From: a virus
Virus record (IMG/VR): IMGVR_UViG_3300047495_000038
Span: 1-41,686 of that record
Length of the DNA stretch: 41,686 nucleotides
Strand: one strand, 5' to 3'
Shown here: piece by piece, positions 15,283 through 23,392 of the stretch
How positions within the stretch are numbered: the first letter of the stretch is position 1
Layout: each line of letters begins with the position of its first letter
Translations under genes and position numbers: made by a program
The notes under the pieces: generated by a model
The model's input: the letters and a program-made list of their open reading frames with translations, nothing else
The model's database searches: none
What the model was told of the DNA's origin: nothing

Positions 15283-15980
15283 TGCCAGTCAATAACAAAA
15301 CGCGCCTCCGCGTTTCAGCCGAACTACGCCCACAGATCGCGGAGGCGCTGCGGCATGCCCGGAACTCCCTCGGGTTCACGCAAACCGAGCTGGCTCAGGC
15401 ACTTGGCTGCTCACAGGGAGCCATCACTCGGTGGGAACGTGCGATCGACAGTCCGCCAATCTCCGCGATCTCGCTATTGGCGAAAATGGTGCCTGCAGAC
15501 CAAACCGCGTTTTGGTTGGGGGCTGGAGCGATGACCGGCGATCACGAAATCGGAGGTCGCCAAGTTCCCGTGCTCCGCGATGCAGCGGCGGCCGGGACTC
15601 CGCGTGCGATCGACGAGGGCGAGATTGAATATACGTTGACCTTCCCACCCAGTCTGCTGCCGCGCGGGGGAAAGCTATTCGGTGTGAAGATCGAAGGTGA
15701 TTCCATGTCTCCATTCCTGGAGACGGGCTATGTTGTTCTGATCGACGTGGCTTCAAGAAGTCCCGAGCGGCTGGCCGGGAGAATGGTCGCCGCTAGGGAA
15801 GGCGACGGTCTAACGATCAAATGGCTGCGCAAACAGGGGGACGGGGTGTATCTGCTCGTTCCGCAAAATACGTCTCTGCGCCACCAGATCCACATCATGC
15901 ACGCCGACGGCGACTGGTCTATCGTAGGCGAGGTTGTGAAGTGGATCGGCGAGCCACCCCCTCCGCCAAAGAGGAAGTAA
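15282..15980 (+). CDS. LexA/CI-type self-cleaving repressor (HTH plus S24 peptidase)
   Basis: 232 residues. The N-terminal HTH_3 domain (~17-70) has recognition region FTQTELAQALGCSQGAITRW. The C-terminal S24 peptidase domain (~95-225) carries an Ala104-Gly105 cleavage pair, Ser141 in EGDSMSP and Lys180 in DGLTIKW, the nucleophile and base of LexA-type autolysis. It should hold the leftward transposition operon silent in the lysogen and be inactivated by RecA filaments after DNA damage. Its ATG abuts the palindromic operator and has only a distant AGAAGGA, so its translation may be weak or nearly leaderless. A MuF-like gene follows 3 bp after the stop. Confidence 0.9.
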   Translation: MPVNNKTRLRVSAELRPQIAEALRHARNSLGFTQTELAQALGCSQGAITRWERAIDSPPISAISLLAKMVPADQTAFWLGAGAMTGDHEIGGRQVPVLRDAAAAGTPRAIDEGEIEYTLTFPPSLLPRGGKLFGVKIEGDSMSPFLETGYVVLIDVASRSPERLAGRMVAAREGDGLTIKWLRKQGDGVYLLVPQNTSLRHQIHIMHADGDWSIVGEVVKWIGEPPPPPKRK

Positions 15981-15983
15981 AAC

Positions 15984-16595
15984 ATGAGGGCGTTCAGACG
16001 TGGATCTTCTCCCTCGCGTTCCACTCATGCCGCTCCATATGACCCCGCCATTTGGCGTGCCACTGTAGCGGCACGCCAAAGAATGTTTCGCTTTGGGTTG
16101 GAATTCGCTTGCGGTTCTACGGAAGAGAGTTCTAGCCAATTTGTAGAACGTGTTTTCCTCCGGTCGCGCCGATGGACAGATTTTCATCAGGCTTGCCTCA
16201 CCCAGTCGGAGCATCGGGAATTGGCTGCACTCTCGATCTACTGGGCGTCGACTCTCTACAATACGGCGGCACAGATCATGAATGGCTACCGGCACTTCCA
16301 AGACCGAGCGAAGCTGCTGAGACAGCAAACATTTCCGTTCCTTGAGGTGTCTACACCATCACCATGCTGGAATTCTCCTCACGCCTCGATTGCCGGATAT
16401 TCCGCTCCGGTCGGCGATCCAATTTGGGAGCAAATCCGGCCTCCGTTTGATTACAGTTGCGCCTGCATGGTATCTCCCGTGGGAGCTGCGACGATAGCGC
16501 TGGACTCAGCGGCTATACCAAAGGAAGCGCTTGGTTCACATGACTGGATGTCTGTCTTCCCCGCACATCTGAGGCTGACAAGATTTACCGCATAG
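15984..16595 (+). CDS. Lone MuF-like protein co-transcribed with the repressor
   Basis: 203 residues, with a strong GAGGAAG six bases before the ATG and only 3 bp after the repressor stop, so it should be expressed in the lysogen. Residues ~95-170 read like the end of a phage Mu F/SPP1 gp7 domain: a helix with YNTAAQIMNGYRHF, then FPFLEVST, HASIAGY, DPIWEQIRPP and a final YSCACMV. This corresponds to the family's H..ldG...P.ddP.W...PP....CrC signature. A normal MuF-type gene for virions exists at 24994-25890, so this copy is a second, orphan one. GC is near 50% over much of the gene against about 60-67% in late genes, suggesting separate acquisition. Exclusion, capsid interference or a toxin-related role are possibilities, none shown. 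Confidence 0.6.
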   Translation: MRAFRRGSSPSRSTHAAPYDPAIWRATVAARQRMFRFGLEFACGSTEESSSQFVERVFLRSRRWTDFHQACLTQSEHRELAALSIYWASTLYNTAAQIMNGYRHFQDRAKLLRQQTFPFLEVSTPSPCWNSPHASIAGYSAPVGDPIWEQIRPPFDYSCACMVSPVGAATIALDSAAIPKEALGSHDWMSVFPAHLRLTRFTA

Positions 16596-16640
16596 TCTTC
16601 GCCTTTACTTCGCCTTAGGTTTCGAGCTACGCTGCTCGTC

Positions 16641-17438
16641 ATGCCCTCTGTTCGATCTCCCTTTGCGTGGCCTGGCGGGAAGCGCGGCCTGACCAAGACG
16701 CTGCTCGGCCGCCTGCCGGAGCACCGCGTCTATGTCGAGGTCTTCGCCGGATCGGCGAAGCTGCTCTTCGCCAAGGCTCCCTCAGAGCGTGAGGTGATGA
16801 ACGATCTGAACGGCGAGGTGACCAACTTCTTCCGGGTGGCAAAGCACCGGCCGGCCGAGCTGGCGGAGTGCTTCGACCAGGAGATCGTCCACGCAGGCCG
16901 CTTCCGCGAGCTGCGGGAATTCACCGGCCAGGAGGATGAGCTGCACCGGGCGCTCCGGTTCGCGTACCTGGTCTGGTACAGCTACGGGGCGAAGGGCGAT
17001 CACTTTGCTGGCGGCTCTGCGAAGATGGTGGAGGGTCGGCCGCTTCGTTCCCTCGATCGCGTCCGCGAGCTGCTGGCGCAGACCGCGACCCGGCTGCGGA
17101 ACGTCCTCATCGAGCAGCGCGACTTCTCCCAGGTGCTCACGCGGTACGACTCGGCCGACGCCTTCTTTTACCTGGATCCGCCATACGTCCACTTCGGCAA
17201 TCTGGCGCGGTATGATGCCCTGAGTGAGGAGCGCCGGACGGAGCTCTTCCAGCTGCTCTCGGAACTCAAGGGCAAGTTCCTGATGAGCTTCGACGACTGC
17301 GACGAGGTCCGAGACCTGAGCCGCCGGCATAAGTTCCAGGTCGAGCGTGTTGAAGTGAGTTACACGTTGGCGAATACACCTGGCTCGCGGGGTAAGCGAG
17401 GCGAGGTTCTTATCACTGGTCCGCGCCAGCGGACTTAG
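16641..17438 (+). CDS. Dam-type (D12 class) DNA adenine N6-methyltransferase
   Basis: 265 residues. The N-terminal SPFAWPGGKRGL and VEVFAGSAKLLFAK (~35-45) are the S-adenosylmethionine-binding motifs of the D12/Dam class, followed by NDLNGEV. The catalytic DPPY is at 179-182. The order of motifs and the length (~265) match Dam-type orphan methylases, which methylate adenine, usually in GATC. Uses for a transposable phage include protection from restriction and marking of transposition targets or promoters. It lies 45 bp after the MuF-like gene on the same strand and may be expressed from the prophage. No paired restriction enzyme is present. No strong ribosome binding site precedes the ATG. 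Confidence 0.9.
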   Translation: MPSVRSPFAWPGGKRGLTKTLLGRLPEHRVYVEVFAGSAKLLFAKAPSEREVMNDLNGEVTNFFRVAKHRPAELAECFDQEIVHAGRFRELREFTGQEDELHRALRFAYLVWYSYGAKGDHFAGGSAKMVEGRPLRSLDRVRELLAQTATRLRNVLIEQRDFSQVLTRYDSADAFFYLDPPYVHFGNLARYDALSEERRTELFQLLSELKGKFLMSFDDCDEVRDLSRRHKFQVERVEVSYTLANTPGSRGKRGEVLITGPRQRT

Positions 17439-17577
17439 AAATTGTCTTAGTCGAACTCATCGGCGACTCCGCAGACTTACAAGCAACGTCACACCCTACT
17501 CTCCATCTACGACCCAGTCGCGGCACTCAATCCCTCTCTTGAAAGGAGGGCGAGCGAGCCAGAGCAGGACTGGAAGA

Positions 17578-17606
17578 CACCCGCGCCGGAAAGGTTGGCG
17601 CGGGTG
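17578..17606 (+). other. GC-rich hairpin before the endolysin start
   Basis: A perfect 10-bp stem (17578-17587 with 17597-17606) encloses a 9-nt loop. It lies in the 192-bp gap after the methylase and ends about 12 bp before the GGAG of the endolysin. No T-run follows, so it looks more like an RNA structure or attenuator than a classical terminator. The rest of the gap shows no gene. Confidence 0.45.
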
Positions 17607-17630
17607 CCAGTCCAAGACGGAGAGTATGGC

Positions 17631-18131
17631 GTGGCTACCCCAGAACAACTCGGATGGCTCAACTCGATGGTTCCGGCCGCGCAGACGACGGCACGTCTCT
17701 GGAAGGTCCCCGCGTCGGTCACGCTGGCACAATGCATCTTGGAGTCCGCCTGGGGAACCTCGCAGCTTGCGACCAGGGCAAGGAACTTCTTCGGTATCAA
17801 GGCAACTCCCGGCGAAGCGTATATCGAGTTTTCTACCCGCGAGGTGGTGACGGGACGCTCTGTCATGGAGCAGGCCAAGTTCGCCAGGTACGGCAGTGCG
17901 GTCGATTGCTTCGCCGCGCACGCCCACCTGATCTCCACGTCTCCGCGCTACGCGCCCGCGATGGCGTGCTTCCGCGATGTCTATGAGTTTGCGAACAGGT
18001 TGCAGAGCTGCGGCTACTCGACCGAGCCCACGTATGGCGATCGCCTTGGTGAGCTGATCCGCGCCTACAACCTGCAGCAGTACGATGTTCCGCCGCCGGA
18101 TCAACCGGCAGCGGCAAAGGAGGCAGCATGA
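17631..18131 (+). CDS. Endolysin, glucosaminidase (FlgJ/LytG-like) domain
   Basis: 166 residues from a GTG at 17631, chosen because GGAG lies 8 bases before it; a TTG at 17595 would overlap the hairpin. The domain fills the protein: VTLAQCILESAWGTSQLA with the catalytic Glu38, NFFGIKA, a middle KFARYGSAVDCFAAH and the YEFANRLQSCGYSTEPTYGDRL end typical of glucosaminidase/muramidase domains. It hydrolyses peptidoglycan glycan strands at lysis. There is no signal peptide, so it needs a holin, and two small membrane proteins follow downstream. Stop overlaps the next ATG. Confidence 0.85.
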   Translation: MATPEQLGWLNSMVPAAQTTARLWKVPASVTLAQCILESAWGTSQLATRARNFFGIKATPGEAYIEFSTREVVTGRSVMEQAKFARYGSAVDCFAAHAHLISTSPRYAPAMACFRDVYEFANRLQSCGYSTEPTYGDRLGELIRAYNLQQYDVPPPDQPAAAKEAA

Positions 18132-18355
18132 TTCAGATTCCCCTCACCCCGGCGCAGTTCGCGGCGAAGTCGGCAGAGATCAAGGCAGAGTACGGCGTCG
18201 AGATCACCGGCAAGACCGGACAGGTCGAACACAAGGGGTACACCCTCAGCTACGTGTACGACGATTCCACGCTCAGCCTGAACGTGCTTCATAAGCCCGC
18301 GCTCGTTCCCGAAGCCATGGTCGAGCACGAGCTCCGCAGCTGGTTCGCGATCTAA
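18128..18355 (+). CDS. Small protein of unknown function in the lysis cassette
   Basis: 75 residues beginning MIQIPLTPAQFAAKSAEI. A helix and then alternating beta strands (VEHKGYTLSYVYDDSTLSLN) end in EHELRSWFAI. No membrane segment. It starts in an ATGA overlap with the endolysin, so its product is made together with it. An endolysin-associated or immunity-like role is conceivable, but no family was recognised. Confidence 0.6.
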   Translation: MIQIPLTPAQFAAKSAEIKAEYGVEITGKTGQVEHKGYTLSYVYDDSTLSLNVLHKPALVPEAMVEHELRSWFAI

Positions 18356-18393
18356 CGGCGATCCAACACCGCCCAACGCTTTAGAGACGTTCA

Positions 18394-18416
18394 CCTGGTC
18401 GGCTCAACCGACCAGG
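18394..18416 (+). other. Hairpin just upstream of a ribosome binding site
   Basis: CCTGGTCGG and CCGACCAGG form a perfect 9-bp stem with a 5-nt loop (CTCAA). The stem ends four bases before the AAGGAGG of the next gene. There is no T-run, so it may stabilise the mRNA or affect access to that ribosome binding site rather than terminate transcription. Confidence 0.5.
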
Positions 18417-18431
18417 GCGCAAGGAGGCAGT

Positions 18432-19136
18432 ATGAAGTTGAAGCGCGTAGTAGGATTTGCCATTCTCGCAGCGGCGTCGATCGTCTGCATGGCCGCATCC
18501 GGCGGTTGTGGTTCCAGCCTCCACAAGGCCGAGGTCTCGGCCGGAGCTATTGCGGCCAGTCTGCACACCGCGGCCACCACCAACCACACCAACACCCTGG
18601 AGACGCCGGAAGAGCGGACGCTCATCGCGACATACATCTCCCAGGCAGCCTCGGCCAATGACAACTTCATCGGCGTGCTGAAGAGCGCCGAGGTAGCCGG
18701 CGGCACACCGAACACCGCGGCGATCGTCACGGCATTCAGTGATTTGAGTAAGCAGATCGAGCAGCTCAACTCCGAAGGGATTCTGCACCTGAAGAGTACC
18801 CAGGCGCAGGCCGATTTCTCGCTCATTATGTCTTCCATTCAGGGAGAGATCGCGATCATCCAGGGGCTGTATCCCGCACCTGCATCGGCGAGTGCAGGCC
18901 GTCGACCTCCCGTGCCTCTGCGTCGGTACCCGCTGCCGGTCGCGGCACTGGTGTTGACGGCCGAGGAGATCGAGGAGCTGGTGTCGCTTGCGATCGCCGC
19001 AGGTTCGACCCTGGTTCCGAAACTGCTTGCTTTGAAGGGGCAGACCGGCGCGGAGATCCTGAGCGGTGCTTCGGCAGACGACATTGCGGCGGAGCAGATC
19101 GCGGAGAGCGATGGAGCTCCGGCCCTCAAGACATAA
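18432..19136 (+). CDS. Probable lipoprotein in the lysis region
   Basis: 234 residues, strong AAGGAGG before the ATG. A signal peptide (basic MKLKR, hydrophobic core) ends in MAASGGC, giving a probable lipid-attached Cys26 with an imperfect lipobox (Gly-Gly before Cys). The mature part is helical (~30-145), then a Pro/Arg-rich linker (~150-170), then a second helical block (EEIEELVSLAIAAG...). Its place after the endolysin would suit an outer-membrane spanin or a lysis timing protein, but length and sequence do not match known spanins. Confidence 0.6.
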   Translation: MKLKRVVGFAILAAASIVCMAASGGCGSSLHKAEVSAGAIAASLHTAATTNHTNTLETPEERTLIATYISQAASANDNFIGVLKSAEVAGGTPNTAAIVTAFSDLSKQIEQLNSEGILHLKSTQAQADFSLIMSSIQGEIAIIQGLYPAPASASAGRRPPVPLRRYPLPVAALVLTAEEIEELVSLAIAAGSTLVPKLLALKGQTGAEILSGASADDIAAEQIAESDGAPALKT

Positions 19137-19257
19137 CCCTAATAGACGAGAGCCGGTGGGCTGGGAGCCTCAATCGCGAGCTGAAAGACGGCAGGGATAC
19201 CACGCGAAGACGGGCCAACCCACATCGGAAGACAGGCCGGCAGACGATGCAACAAAG

Positions 19258-19276
19258 GCGGGGACCGTCTCCCCGC
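19258..19276 (+). terminator. Possible weak terminator
   Basis: GCGGGGA and TCCCCGC form a perfect 7-bp stem with a 5-nt loop, followed after six bases by TCTTTT. It lies in the 162-bp gap upstream of the next small gene, close to that gene's AGAGG. It could partly terminate or act as a leader structure. Nothing else is evident in this gap. Confidence 0.4.
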
Positions 19277-19298
19277 GAAGTCTTTTAGAGGTTCCTCC

Positions 19299-19688
19299 AT
19301 GAGAATCGTTCGCGCACTCATCCTTTGCAGTTCCCTGGCTTGTTTGCAGCAGCTCGGGGCTCAGGTGCCAGATGCCTCGGCTCCGGTCGAACCTTTCGAC
19401 TGCCTGGATCAGTACACCGCTGCGGAGAGCGCTTCGCTCGATCTGATTCCGCTGGTACCCAGTGGTGAGAGACACGCGATGTACGTGCTGAACGAGACGC
19501 TGCACGAGGCTGGCTCGGTCCTGCTTCGTGAGTCCATCGCCTCCGACCGCCTCTGCGCTCCGGTCCGGCTCGCCAAGCTGAAGGTTCTGACAGCACAGAT
19601 GACGAGACGGAGAGATGCGCTCGTGGCCGAGCGTAAAGCAGCCTGGATTACAGCAATTGAGGCTGCTATGGACAAGGCCGTTCCGTGA
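19299..19688 (+). CDS. Small exported protein, spanin-like position
   Basis: 129 residues. A signal peptide (MRIVRALILCSSLACLQQLGA, cleavage near residue 21) is followed by a short Cys-containing segment (FDCLDQY) and a long helical C-terminal half with a second Cys (DRLCAPVRLAKLK). A periplasmic helical protein between endolysin and holin-like genes could be a spanin-type component, but this is inference from place and shape. AGAGG lies 7 bases before the ATG. Confidence 0.55.
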   Translation: MRIVRALILCSSLACLQQLGAQVPDASAPVEPFDCLDQYTAAESASLDLIPLVPSGERHAMYVLNETLHEAGSVLLRESIASDRLCAPVRLAKLKVLTAQMTRRRDALVAERKAAWITAIEAAMDKAVP

Positions 19689-19788
19689 CGAGGCGGATGG
19701 CGTTTCGCTGGGGTAGGTATCGGAAATAGGACGGCAGGGCTGCGCGCTATTTTGCTGCGCCGGGAAGCTACATCAGGGAGAAGTATCG

Positions 19789-20136
19789 ATGGTCGCAATA
19801 CGGGGTTGGATGAGCGGGCGAAAGACGTATCTGCTTTCGGGGTTGCTTCTGGTGGTGACCCTCGGGCTGCTGGCGGCGGGGAAGCTGAGCCCCGCGACGA
19901 CGCTTGCCCTGATCGCGCTTGGCGGGTTTCCGGCGACGTTCCGGTCTGCCCTGGCCCGCCACTCGGAGGAGGAGCTGAGGCTGCTGGCGGAGATCGCGGC
20001 GGCGGGTGCCGGCCTTGCGATCCACAACTATCCGATCGTGCGTGAAGCCGGGGGCGCTGCTGTGATGCAGGCGCTGCAGCTCGGCCGTGAGCTTCAGGCT
20101 GACTGCAGCAACAAAGCGAACGGGGGACAGGCTTGA
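19789..20136 (+). CDS. Holin-like small membrane protein
   Basis: 115 residues with two close hydrophobic segments (~14-31, YLLSGLLLVVTLGLLAAG, and ~33-49) and a charged helical C-terminus containing ARHSEEELRLLAEIA. The SD-like GGGAGAAG stands before the ATG. Size, topology and the short distance to the endolysin suit a class II holin or an anti-holin. The next membrane gene starts in its stop (TGATG), so the two are made together. Confidence 0.55.
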   Translation: MVAIRGWMSGRKTYLLSGLLLVVTLGLLAAGKLSPATTLALIALGGFPATFRSALARHSEEELRLLAEIAAAGAGLAIHNYPIVREAGGAAVMQALQLGRELQADCSNKANGGQA

Positions 20137-20684
20137 TGGAGGTGGCTGAACTGAAGCACCCGGAAGGCAAATTGAAGCTGCGGGTCAAGACGGCCTGGCT
20201 TCGTGGACTCCTGGTACTTGGCGCGGGCGCTGGTGGCAGCATGGCCTTGGGTCTCGGCGTTATTCAGGCGCTCGCCAAGAACCCAGGGGAGGGGTTCGGC
20301 CTGTTGAAGGCCTGGGGACCTTGGGCGCTGATCGTCGGCTTTGTGGTGTGGGTGATCTGGAAGATCGTCGTGGAGGCGATCTCCGTTGTGCGGGACGGTA
20401 TGAACGCTTGGGTCAAGACGGCGGAGAAGGGGGCCGACGCGCAGACGAGAACCGCGGACGCGCTGACCAAGCTGGCCGACCAGGGCGGCCGATCGGCGGA
20501 AGAGGTCAAGCGGCTGACCGTGTATGCCGCCCAGGAGTTCCCCTGTGTGTATCAGCGTTTCGATGCACAGGACGCAATGCTGAAGCAAAGTAACGATGCG
20601 TTGGTTGCCCTCACTCAGTCCGTGTTGGCGTTGACTATCAAGCTAAACGAGGACGCCCAGCGGGGGAGGAGGGACGGTAGATGA
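20136..20684 (+). CDS. Membrane-anchored coiled-coil protein, possible DUF2730/holin partner
   Basis: 182 residues from the ATG at 20136. Two membrane segments (~22-46 and ~61-82, WALIVGFVVWVIWKIVV) precede a long helical region (~85-180) with TEKGADAQTRTADALTKLAD-like heptads. In Mu the genes just before gp27 (gp25/gp26) include a DUF2730 protein with an N-terminal membrane helix and coiled coil, so this may be its counterpart. A second holin is the alternative. Confidence 0.5.
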   Translation: MEVAELKHPEGKLKLRVKTAWLRGLLVLGAGAGGSMALGLGVIQALAKNPGEGFGLLKAWGPWALIVGFVVWVIWKIVVEAISVVRDGMNAWVKTAEKGADAQTRTADALTKLADQGGRSAEEVKRLTVYAAQEFPCVYQRFDAQDAMLKQSNDALVALTQSVLALTIKLNEDAQRGRRDGR

Positions 20685-21001
20685 GCACCGAATTGGAGGT
20701 TCGGCAGTTGAAGCGGCAGCGGGCGAGGATGCTCCGGACGATTCGCCAGGGACACGAAAAGCAGCTTCACCACATGGACGACTTTGAGATCTTCGCGTTC
20801 ATGCAGGACATCGGGATGCGGATGAGCCGCAACCAGGTCATCACCATGCTTCAGGACCTCTGCATCATGGGTTACCTGCAGTTCAAGCAGGTATTCGACG
20901 ACGAGAGCGAGCGCATGCGGCTGTACGAGATTGAACTGACTTCCGTGGGGATCGCGCTCGTGCTCCGTCGCAAGAGCAACGATGAGGTGCTCTTCGACTA
21001 A
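20681..21001 (+). CDS. Winged-helix protein of the packaging module (Mu gp26-like position)
   Basis: 106 residues. The core has DDFEIFAFMQDIGMRMSRNQV, ITMLQDLCIMGYLQF, then a two-strand wing (RMRLYEIELTSVG). This is a winged-helix layout known from small proteins that precede gp27/DUF3486 in Mu-like phages. It overlaps the membrane protein by four bases and the Gp27-like protein by one. A DNA-binding role in packaging is inferred. Confidence 0.6.
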   Translation: MSTELEVRQLKRQRARMLRTIRQGHEKQLHHMDDFEIFAFMQDIGMRMSRNQVITMLQDLCIMGYLQFKQVFDDESERMRLYEIELTSVGIALVLRRKSNDEVLFD

Positions 21002-21783
21002 TGGAAAACAGGAGCCAAGGACCGGGTGATGGAACGCGCCGGAAGCGTCCGGGGATCGGAGACGCCCGCGAGGTCAGGCAGCCGCTGAACATCGACCGCC
21101 TTCCCGAAGAGGCGCGCGAGGCCATTCAGGCGCTTCGCAACGGCTACGGGAAGACGTGGCAGGAGATCGCGGAGCAAAGTGCGCGCCCTTATAGCGCGAA
21201 TTGGAAGAGCGACAACGGCGGGTTTGTGAACTGGGATGCCCTGGAGACCCCTGTCCTGGAACTGTTCCCGGAGATGCGGCTAAGTCGCACGAGCTTGAAC
21301 CGCTGGTTCGATCTCCGTATCGACCAGGTGCGCACCGAGGTCCTCGCGGAGTCGGCAGCGTCTCGTGCCTTCGCCGAGAAGTTTGCCGGAGTAACGGTCG
21401 CCGGCGGCAACGAGCTGATCATCAACGCGATGCGGGACGAGGTGTTCGCCATGATGCGGAGCCTCGATGCCGGATCGCGCGTGGGCTTCCTCAAAGGTCT
21501 GAACGGGCTTTCGCTCGCGGTCTCGCGGATCGAGCGCCTGGAGCTGTCGAAGCGGCGGGTCGAGGCCGAGATCGCCAGGAGCGAGACGGAGCGGGCGAAG
21601 ATCGCCGCGCAATCCGGAGACCCACGCGAGGTGTACATGCAGGCCATCACGGACCTGCTCAAGAAACTCCGCACCAGGGTGGAAGTCCGCGCTGTGCTGG
21701 ACCCGATCAAGGATGAGTTGATCCAGGAGATGTCGCATGGCGCTGAGGCCTTCGCAAAACAAATCGAAGCGTCAGCGGCTTGA
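21001..21783 (+). CDS. Gp27-like protein (DUF3486), probable small terminase
   Basis: 260 residues. The section NIDRLPEEAREAIQALRNGYGKTWQEIAE is the hallmark opening of Mu Gp27/DUF3486 proteins (I.rLPeevr..I...L..g.t..eI...L), with an HTH that continues to LSRTSLNRWFD. The rest is helical with a coiled coil (~170-215). In Mu-type phages this protein acts with the large terminase as the DNA-recognition subunit. Here the insertion of ~25 residues between LP... and SRTSL is larger than in Mu. It overlaps the terminase gene by 47 bp. Confidence 0.75.
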   Translation: MENRSQGPGDGTRRKRPGIGDAREVRQPLNIDRLPEEAREAIQALRNGYGKTWQEIAEQSARPYSANWKSDNGGFVNWDALETPVLELFPEMRLSRTSLNRWFDLRIDQVRTEVLAESAASRAFAEKFAGVTVAGGNELIINAMRDEVFAMMRSLDAGSRVGFLKGLNGLSLAVSRIERLELSKRRVEAEIARSETERAKIAAQSGDPREVYMQAITDLLKKLRTRVEVRAVLDPIKDELIQEMSHGAEAFAKQIEASAA

Positions 21784-23392
21784 CCAGGCCGGCGCGAGGA
21801 TTCGCGCCGCCTTCGGTATCAATCCGGAGATCGTAGACCTCCAGAAGAAGGATCCCGCGCAGCTCATGCAGCAGGCGTGGGAGATGGCCGCGGAGATCAC
21901 GGAGTTCGCGATCACGTACCTCGGCCACTTCATGGTGGACCCGAAGACGGGCGAGTTCACGGCTCCGGCCGACTTCCACAAAGACATCTACAAGATCCTG
22001 CTCTCCGAGCAGTACGCCGCAATCGCCGCGCCCCGCGAGCATGCGAAGTCCACCGTTGTCTCGGTGATTTTGCCGCTCTACTGCATCTGCTACAAGATTC
22101 GCCGCTTCATTGTTCTCATCTCCGATACCCAGCCGCAGGCCGCCCTGCAGCTCGCCGCGGTCAAGGAGGAGATCGAGAATAACGATGACCTCCGCAGGGA
22201 CTTCGGCGAGTTGATGGGGGACAAGAAGTGGGACGTCAACGATTGCCGGACGTCGACCGGTATCACGATCGTCGCGCGTGGAGCTGGGCAGAGCCTTCGC
22301 GGTCTGCGCTACCGGATGTGGCGTCCGGACCTCGTCATCTGCGATGACCTCGAAAACGAAGAGGATGTCGAGAACCCGGATAGCCGCGAGAAGCTGAAGC
22401 GTTGGTTTGTGGGAACGGTCATGAACCTGGGCAAGTATTGCCAGATCTTCGTGATTGGAACAATCCTTCACTACGACTCGTTCCTGTCCGAGTTACTCGA
22501 CGAGAGTAAGTTCAAGAGCTTTGTGAAGCGGCGCTATATGGCCGTTGATATGGAATGGACACCTGAGTCGGTACTTTGGCCTGCTAAGTGGGACCTGGAT
22601 TCCCTCCGGAAGAAGGAGGGCGATGTAGGATCGGTCTTCTTCAACCAGGAGTTCCGCAACCTTCCGATCTCGGCGGACACCCAGGTATTCCAGGAAGCTT
22701 GGATCAAGCGTCACCAGTTCTGGCGCGAGCACGTCGCCGGCGAGCACCTGGTCAAGATCACGTATCACGATCCCGCCATCAGCGAGAAGCGTAAGGCGGA
22801 CTACTTCGGCTCCGTGACGATCGGCGTGCGCTTCAACGGCGAGATCCTGGTGCTGCGCGCAGACCAGAAGCGTATGCCCTTCACCAAGCAGGTGGAGTAC
22901 ATCCTGGAGCGGTACGACGAAGAGAAGCCGGAAGCGGTCGGCATTGAGGATCAGGCCTACCAAACGGCACTCAAACAGACCATCGAAGAGATGAGCAAGC
23001 TCTCCGGCCGGTATATCAACGTGATCGGCGTGCCTCACCTGACGGACAAGTTCATGCGGATCGCTACGTTGAGCTCCCTGGTGGAGAATGGGACGCTCCG
23101 CTTCTGCCTGGACGGCACGCAAAAGGATGTCATCTCGCAGCTGCTCTTCCTCGGCAAGATCAAGGATGACCTGGCGGACGCGCTGGAGAGCGCCGTCTCG
23201 ATCGCGCGGCAGATGAACTTCAGGCCGGCCATGGCCATGTCGCCTACGGCTAGCGTAGGCGAGCGGCCGGCGCAGGACGCACGCGGCATCATGTCGCAAC
23301 TCTTCATCAAGCATGCCGCGAATCAAGGCGGCCACAACCCTGAGCAGCAGCAGGAGTTCGTTCAAAGGGCGAGGAAAAGTATATGGGGATGA
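21737..23392 (+). CDS. Terminase large subunit (packaging ATPase-nuclease)
   Basis: 551 residues, AGGAG eight bases before the ATG. The ATPase half has a deviant Walker A AAPREHAKST (97-106), as in many Mu-type terminases, and Walker B LVICDDLENEED with Asp203-Asp204. An RNase H-like nuclease half begins near ITYHDPAISEKRKADYFG and contains VGIEDQAYQ and a later Asp (KIKDDLADAL). It translocates phage DNA into proheads and cuts it. The 47-bp overlap with the small subunit and the portal overlap (10 bp) point to coupled expression. Confidence 0.9.
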   Translation: MALRPSQNKSKRQRLDQAGARIRAAFGINPEIVDLQKKDPAQLMQQAWEMAAEITEFAITYLGHFMVDPKTGEFTAPADFHKDIYKILLSEQYAAIAAPREHAKSTVVSVILPLYCICYKIRRFIVLISDTQPQAALQLAAVKEEIENNDDLRRDFGELMGDKKWDVNDCRTSTGITIVARGAGQSLRGLRYRMWRPDLVICDDLENEEDVENPDSREKLKRWFVGTVMNLGKYCQIFVIGTILHYDSFLSELLDESKFKSFVKRRYMAVDMEWTPESVLWPAKWDLDSLRKKEGDVGSVFFNQEFRNLPISADTQVFQEAWIKRHQFWREHVAGEHLVKITYHDPAISEKRKADYFGSVTIGVRFNGEILVLRADQKRMPFTKQVEYILERYDEEKPEAVGIEDQAYQTALKQTIEEMSKLSGRYINVIGVPHLTDKFMRIATLSSLVENGTLRFCLDGTQKDVISQLLFLGKIKDDLADALESAVSIARQMNFRPAMAMSPTASVGERPAQDARGIMSQLFIKHAANQGGHNPEQQQEFVQRARKSIWG

